Origin: Holophaga sp.
GTDB lineage: Bacteria > Acidobacteriota > Holophagae > Holophagales > Holophagaceae
Direction of reading: 5' to 3'
DNA: 64,000 nt
Assembly: GCA_031292735.1 (NCBI GenBank)
Contig: JARLGP010000066.1
Span: 1 to 64,000 of the forward strand
Shown in pieces: positions 61,528 through 64,000 of this stretch. The first letter of the stretch is position 1, and each line of letters opens with the position of its first letter. The translations under genes were made by a program, and so were the position numbers. Below the pieces are notes generated by a model. That model made no database searches and was not told where the DNA came from. It worked only from the letters and a program-made list of their open reading frames with translations.

Positions 61528-64000
61528 GCCTTCGCCTCGGCGGCGAGCTTCTGGCGCTGCAACTTCTCGGCACGGTATTCCTCGATGGTCAGCGACCGCA
61601 GCATGGATTCCCGCCCGTCGGAACTGTGGACCAGATGGACCGAACGGACGTAGTCCTCGATGATGTGGATCTTCTGCAGCGGGGTGACGATCAGAAGCTG
61701 AAGCCCCAGCTTGGTGAACAGTTCGAGGCCGTAACGGGTGGATTCATCGGAGCCCCGGCCGAAGGCCTCGTCGATCATCACGAACCGGAAGGCCCTCGCG
61801 CTGCGGGCCTGCTGGTCGATGCCGTACTGGTAGGCCAGGGCGGAGGCGAGGATGGTGTAGGCGAGCTTCTCTTTCTGTCCGCCGGATTTACCGGAGGAAT
61901 CGGAAAAGAACTCCCGTTCCGCGCCATCTTCCTGCCAGCGTTCGCTGGCGGAGAAGATGAACCACTTCCGCACATCGGTCACCTTCCGGGTCCACCTTTC
62001 ATCCAATTCCGCCAGCCCTTCCCGGCCCCGGAACCGGTCGATGAGATCCTTGACCTGGAGGAACTTTCGCTCGGTGTACACCGCCTCTTCACCGCCGGTC
62101 AGGGTGTCGGCGAGGCAGCCGCGCAGGTCTTCCCGGAACTGGCGGATCTCCGGATCGGGATTGGGCTCCGGCTGGAGCTGGATGAAGGTGCCGGGATTGT
62201 AGTCCAGTTGCCGGAGGGACGTGTTGATCTGGTCGATCTTGTCCCGGATGTCCTCGGCTTCCTGTTCCAGGGTGTTCTGCAGCAGCGCCACCTCGTTGAT
62301 GGCCTGCTCGTTCAGGAGCTGCTTGAAACGGGTTTCGAAACGGGGGAGATCCTCTGCCCGCAGCCGTTCGAGCATCTCCCGGTATTCCGGGGCAGCCTCC
62401 GGGCTGGCGTCGGCTTCCCGGCATTCGGCCGGGTAGGCGGCACGGAAGCTCTGCATCTGCCTGACGATGCCGATCCCGAGGCGTTCCGCCTCCTTGCGCC
62501 GGGCGTCGATCTGGCCCTGGAGGACGCCGCGCATCCGGGTTTCCGCCTCGTCACACTGGCGGGCGGTGGCCGGCTCCTGCGTGTCGAAGGGCTCCGCTTC
62601 CAGCCGGGGAAAGCAGAAGTCCCGTTCGGGCTCCGGCACCGTGGCCAGCAGTGCATGGGCCGCCTCCCGCTGCTGGCCGGCATCCCCTTCCTGGGTCTCC
62701 CGCTTGCCGATCTCCCGTTCCAGCCTCTGCTGCTCCGCCGAGGCCGCCTGGCGTTTCGACTCCAGCGCATCCAGGCGCCGGGTCAGCTCATGGAGCAGAT
62801 CGGAGCCCTGTTCCAGGGCCGCTTTTTCCTCGTTCAATTCCTGGATCCGCCGGGCGGGCCCCTGCCAATCCAACTCGGTGAATTCGGTGAAGCGCTGCAG
62901 GTCGCGGATGTGCTGCCGTTGTTCGCCCACGAAGCGCAGCTTGATCCTCAGCTGATCCCGGGCCTCGAGCCGCTTCAGGCCGCCGGCATGCAGGGACTGG
63001 AGCTGGGCATCCAGGGCCCGGATCTTTTCCTCATTGCGCCAGCCAAGCACGTACCGGGTCCGGTCGCCGATGGCGTGGCGGTCGTCCTTCTCGTGCCGGG
63101 CATCGCCGCCCTTGGTCTGGCCGTTCCGGGTCAAGGCCCGCGCCTCGCGCCGGAACGCCTCGAGGCTGTCGCAGCAGACGTAATCGAATCGACGCTCCAG
63201 CTCACCGTCGAGCCAGGCCTGGAACCGATGGCCGGCCCTGGTTTCCAGCTTCAGCGCAAGGTCGCCGACATGCCGCCCGCGGCGAGCCGGCTCCTCCCTG
63301 CGGATGCGGAAGAACACCAGCCGCTCGCCAAGGTGATTCCGGTCCACAAAGGAGACCAGGGCGGGATAATCCTCTTCCGCCACCAGGATGGAGAGCCCGA
63401 AGCTGCGCAGAACGCGCTCCAAGGCGCCTTCCCAGGCCTGTTCCTCCGGCCGCACCTGGATCAGCTCACCGGCGAACGGGAGCGCGGCCTCCGCGTGGCC
63501 CAGCGCCTGGCAAAGACTCTGGCGCAGGGCCAGCATGGGGCTCGGAATGCTGGTCTTCCTGGAGCGGAGCGAAGCGATCTCGGCCGCCAGCCCCTGGCCC
63601 TCCCGGTCCAGGTTGCGGATCTCCACCTCCAGGGTCACCTCTTCGTTCCTGAGCATGGTTTCGTCGTTGCCCAGGCCGGCATCCAGCTTTTCCGATTCCC
63701 GGCGGGTGGCGTGGAAGCCATCGAGGCTCTGCGCCCGGGGAAAGTCCAGGGCCAGGCAGGCCGGAAGATAATCCTTTTCATACCGCCTTTTCCGCTGGTC
63801 CCGAAGGTCCCCCTCCTGGAGCAGGCGGCCCCGGATTTCCTCCAGCCGGCGGCCGCCGTTCTCCAGGATGGCCTGTTTGGTCTCGGCCACCTCGCGGTAC
63901 AGCCCGTCCAGAAGGTCCTGTTGCCGGCCCGCGCCATCCTTGAGCCGGACCAATTCGAAGCCGATTCTCTGGAGGTCTTCTTCCAGGAAGCCCACCTTCA
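61524..64000 (-). CDS. jetC: Wadjet system SMC-like ATPase JetC, partial
   Basis: 825 codons of the C-terminal part; the frame runs off the window edge with no start, so the N-terminal Walker A region is outside. Long coiled coils flank a hinge-like globular segment. The C-terminal head has the ABC signature region SSGKSGGQKEKLAYTILASA and Walker B FRFVMIDEAFGRGSDES, then LGLQLLIVTPLQKIHIIEDY, typical of the MukB-like JetC. It should form a loop-extruding complex with JetA and JetB, presumably encoded further right, and recruit JetD. Confidence 0.92.
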   Translation of the reverse strand, partial: KVGFLEEDLQRIGFELVRLKDGAGRQQDLLDGLYREVAETKQAILENGGRRLEEIRGRLLQEGDLRDQRKRRYEKDYLPACLALDFPRAQSLDGFHATRRESEKLDAGLGNDETMLRNEEVTLEVEIRNLDREGQGLAAEIASLRSRKTSIPSPMLALRQSLCQALGHAEAALPFAGELIQVRPEEQAWEGALERVLRSFGLSILVAEEDYPALVSFVDRNHLGERLVFFRIRREEPARRGRHVGDLALKLETRAGHRFQAWLDGELERRFDYVCCDSLEAFRREARALTRNGQTKGGDARHEKDDRHAIGDRTRYVLGWRNEEKIRALDAQLQSLHAGGLKRLEARDQLRIKLRFVGEQRQHIRDLQRFTEFTELDWQGPARRIQELNEEKAALEQGSDLLHELTRRLDALESKRQAASAEQQRLEREIGKRETQEGDAGQQREAAHALLATVPEPERDFCFPRLEAEPFDTQEPATARQCDEAETRMRGVLQGQIDARRKEAERLGIGIVRQMQSFRAAYPAECREADASPEAAPEYREMLERLRAEDLPRFETRFKQLLNEQAINEVALLQNTLEQEAEDIRDKIDQINTSLRQLDYNPGTFIQLQPEPNPDPEIRQFREDLRGCLADTLTGGEEAVYTERKFLQVKDLIDRFRGREGLAELDERWTRKVTDVRKWFIFSASERWQEDGAEREFFSDSSGKSGGQKEKLAYTILASALAYQYGIDQQARSARAFRFVMIDEAFGRGSDESTRYGLELFTKLGLQLLIVTPLQKIHIIEDYVRSVHLVHSSDGRESMLRSLTIEEYRAEKLQRQKLAAEAKA

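Overview
The window is high-GC bacterial chromosome with tightly packed genes on both strands and mostly Shine-Dalgarno-led starts. The gene mix is TIG/NHL-repeat secreted proteins, DUF1003, PAS-MCPs, a GGDEF protein and many lineage-specific secreted proteins. It suggests a free-living Gram-negative heterotroph, possibly a member of the Acidobacteriota (Holophaga/Geothrix-like). That assignment is inference from gene style only; there is no rRNA or marker gene to fix it.

Region 1 (1-7.0 kb) is a degraded mobile island. It has a DUF927-type replication primase/ATPase cut at its 5' end beside three 29-bp-period terminal repeats, a HigB/HigA-type toxin-antitoxin (TA) pair with a perfect operator palindrome, and an integrase fragment fused to a Tn3-family transposase tail. 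Repeated Tn3-like ends, a RelE-like/AbrB-like TA pair, a fragment of a second primase, a PIN toxin with a large unknown partner, and a frameshifted ISAzo13-like relic complete it. Region 2 (7-15.2 kb) holds lineage-specific secreted proteins: an NHL-type propeller, a WD40-like propeller framed by poly-serine, small unknown exported proteins and an S9-like hydrolase, with palindromic repeats between them.

Region 3 (15.2-31.9 kb) holds a CTP-synthase-glutaminase-like protein, a LysR regulator and a ketopantoate reductase-like gene that share an almost identical 38-bp upstream sequence. It also has an exported MYND zinc-finger protein, a class II terpene-cyclase-like protein, a TIG-domain lipoprotein with a degenerate metalloprotease site, an SDR, DUF1003, a PAS-MCP and an exported phospholipase-D-fold nuclease. 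Region 4 (32-40 kb) has a second MCP, a trpR-like/trpB2 operon with an operator overlapping a probably leaderless start, a membrane GGDEF protein, and a MacA-like adaptor with an ATPase-less MacB-like permease.

Region 5 (40-46 kb, minus strand) is a compact thiazole/oxazole-modified microcin (TOMM) cluster: an NHLP-leader precursor with a nine-cysteine, glycine-rich core, a fused leader-binding/YcaO cyclodehydratase, a SagB-type dehydrogenase and two SPFH-domain proteins. It diverges from argG. Region 6 (47.8-56.6 kb) is a GntR-regulated operon: polar amino acid ABC importer, aminotransferase, Ldh_2 dehydrogenase, zinc-type dehydrogenase, AroM-like protein and imidazolonepropionase-like hydrolase. 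This looks like a catabolic route for an unidentified, possibly imidazole-type, amino acid.

Region 7 (56.6-64 kb) has a DASS-family anion transporter with a CRP-like site and a strong terminator, a 5'-nucleotidase split into two genes, and the jetD and partial jetC genes of a Wadjet anti-plasmid system that runs off the window end.
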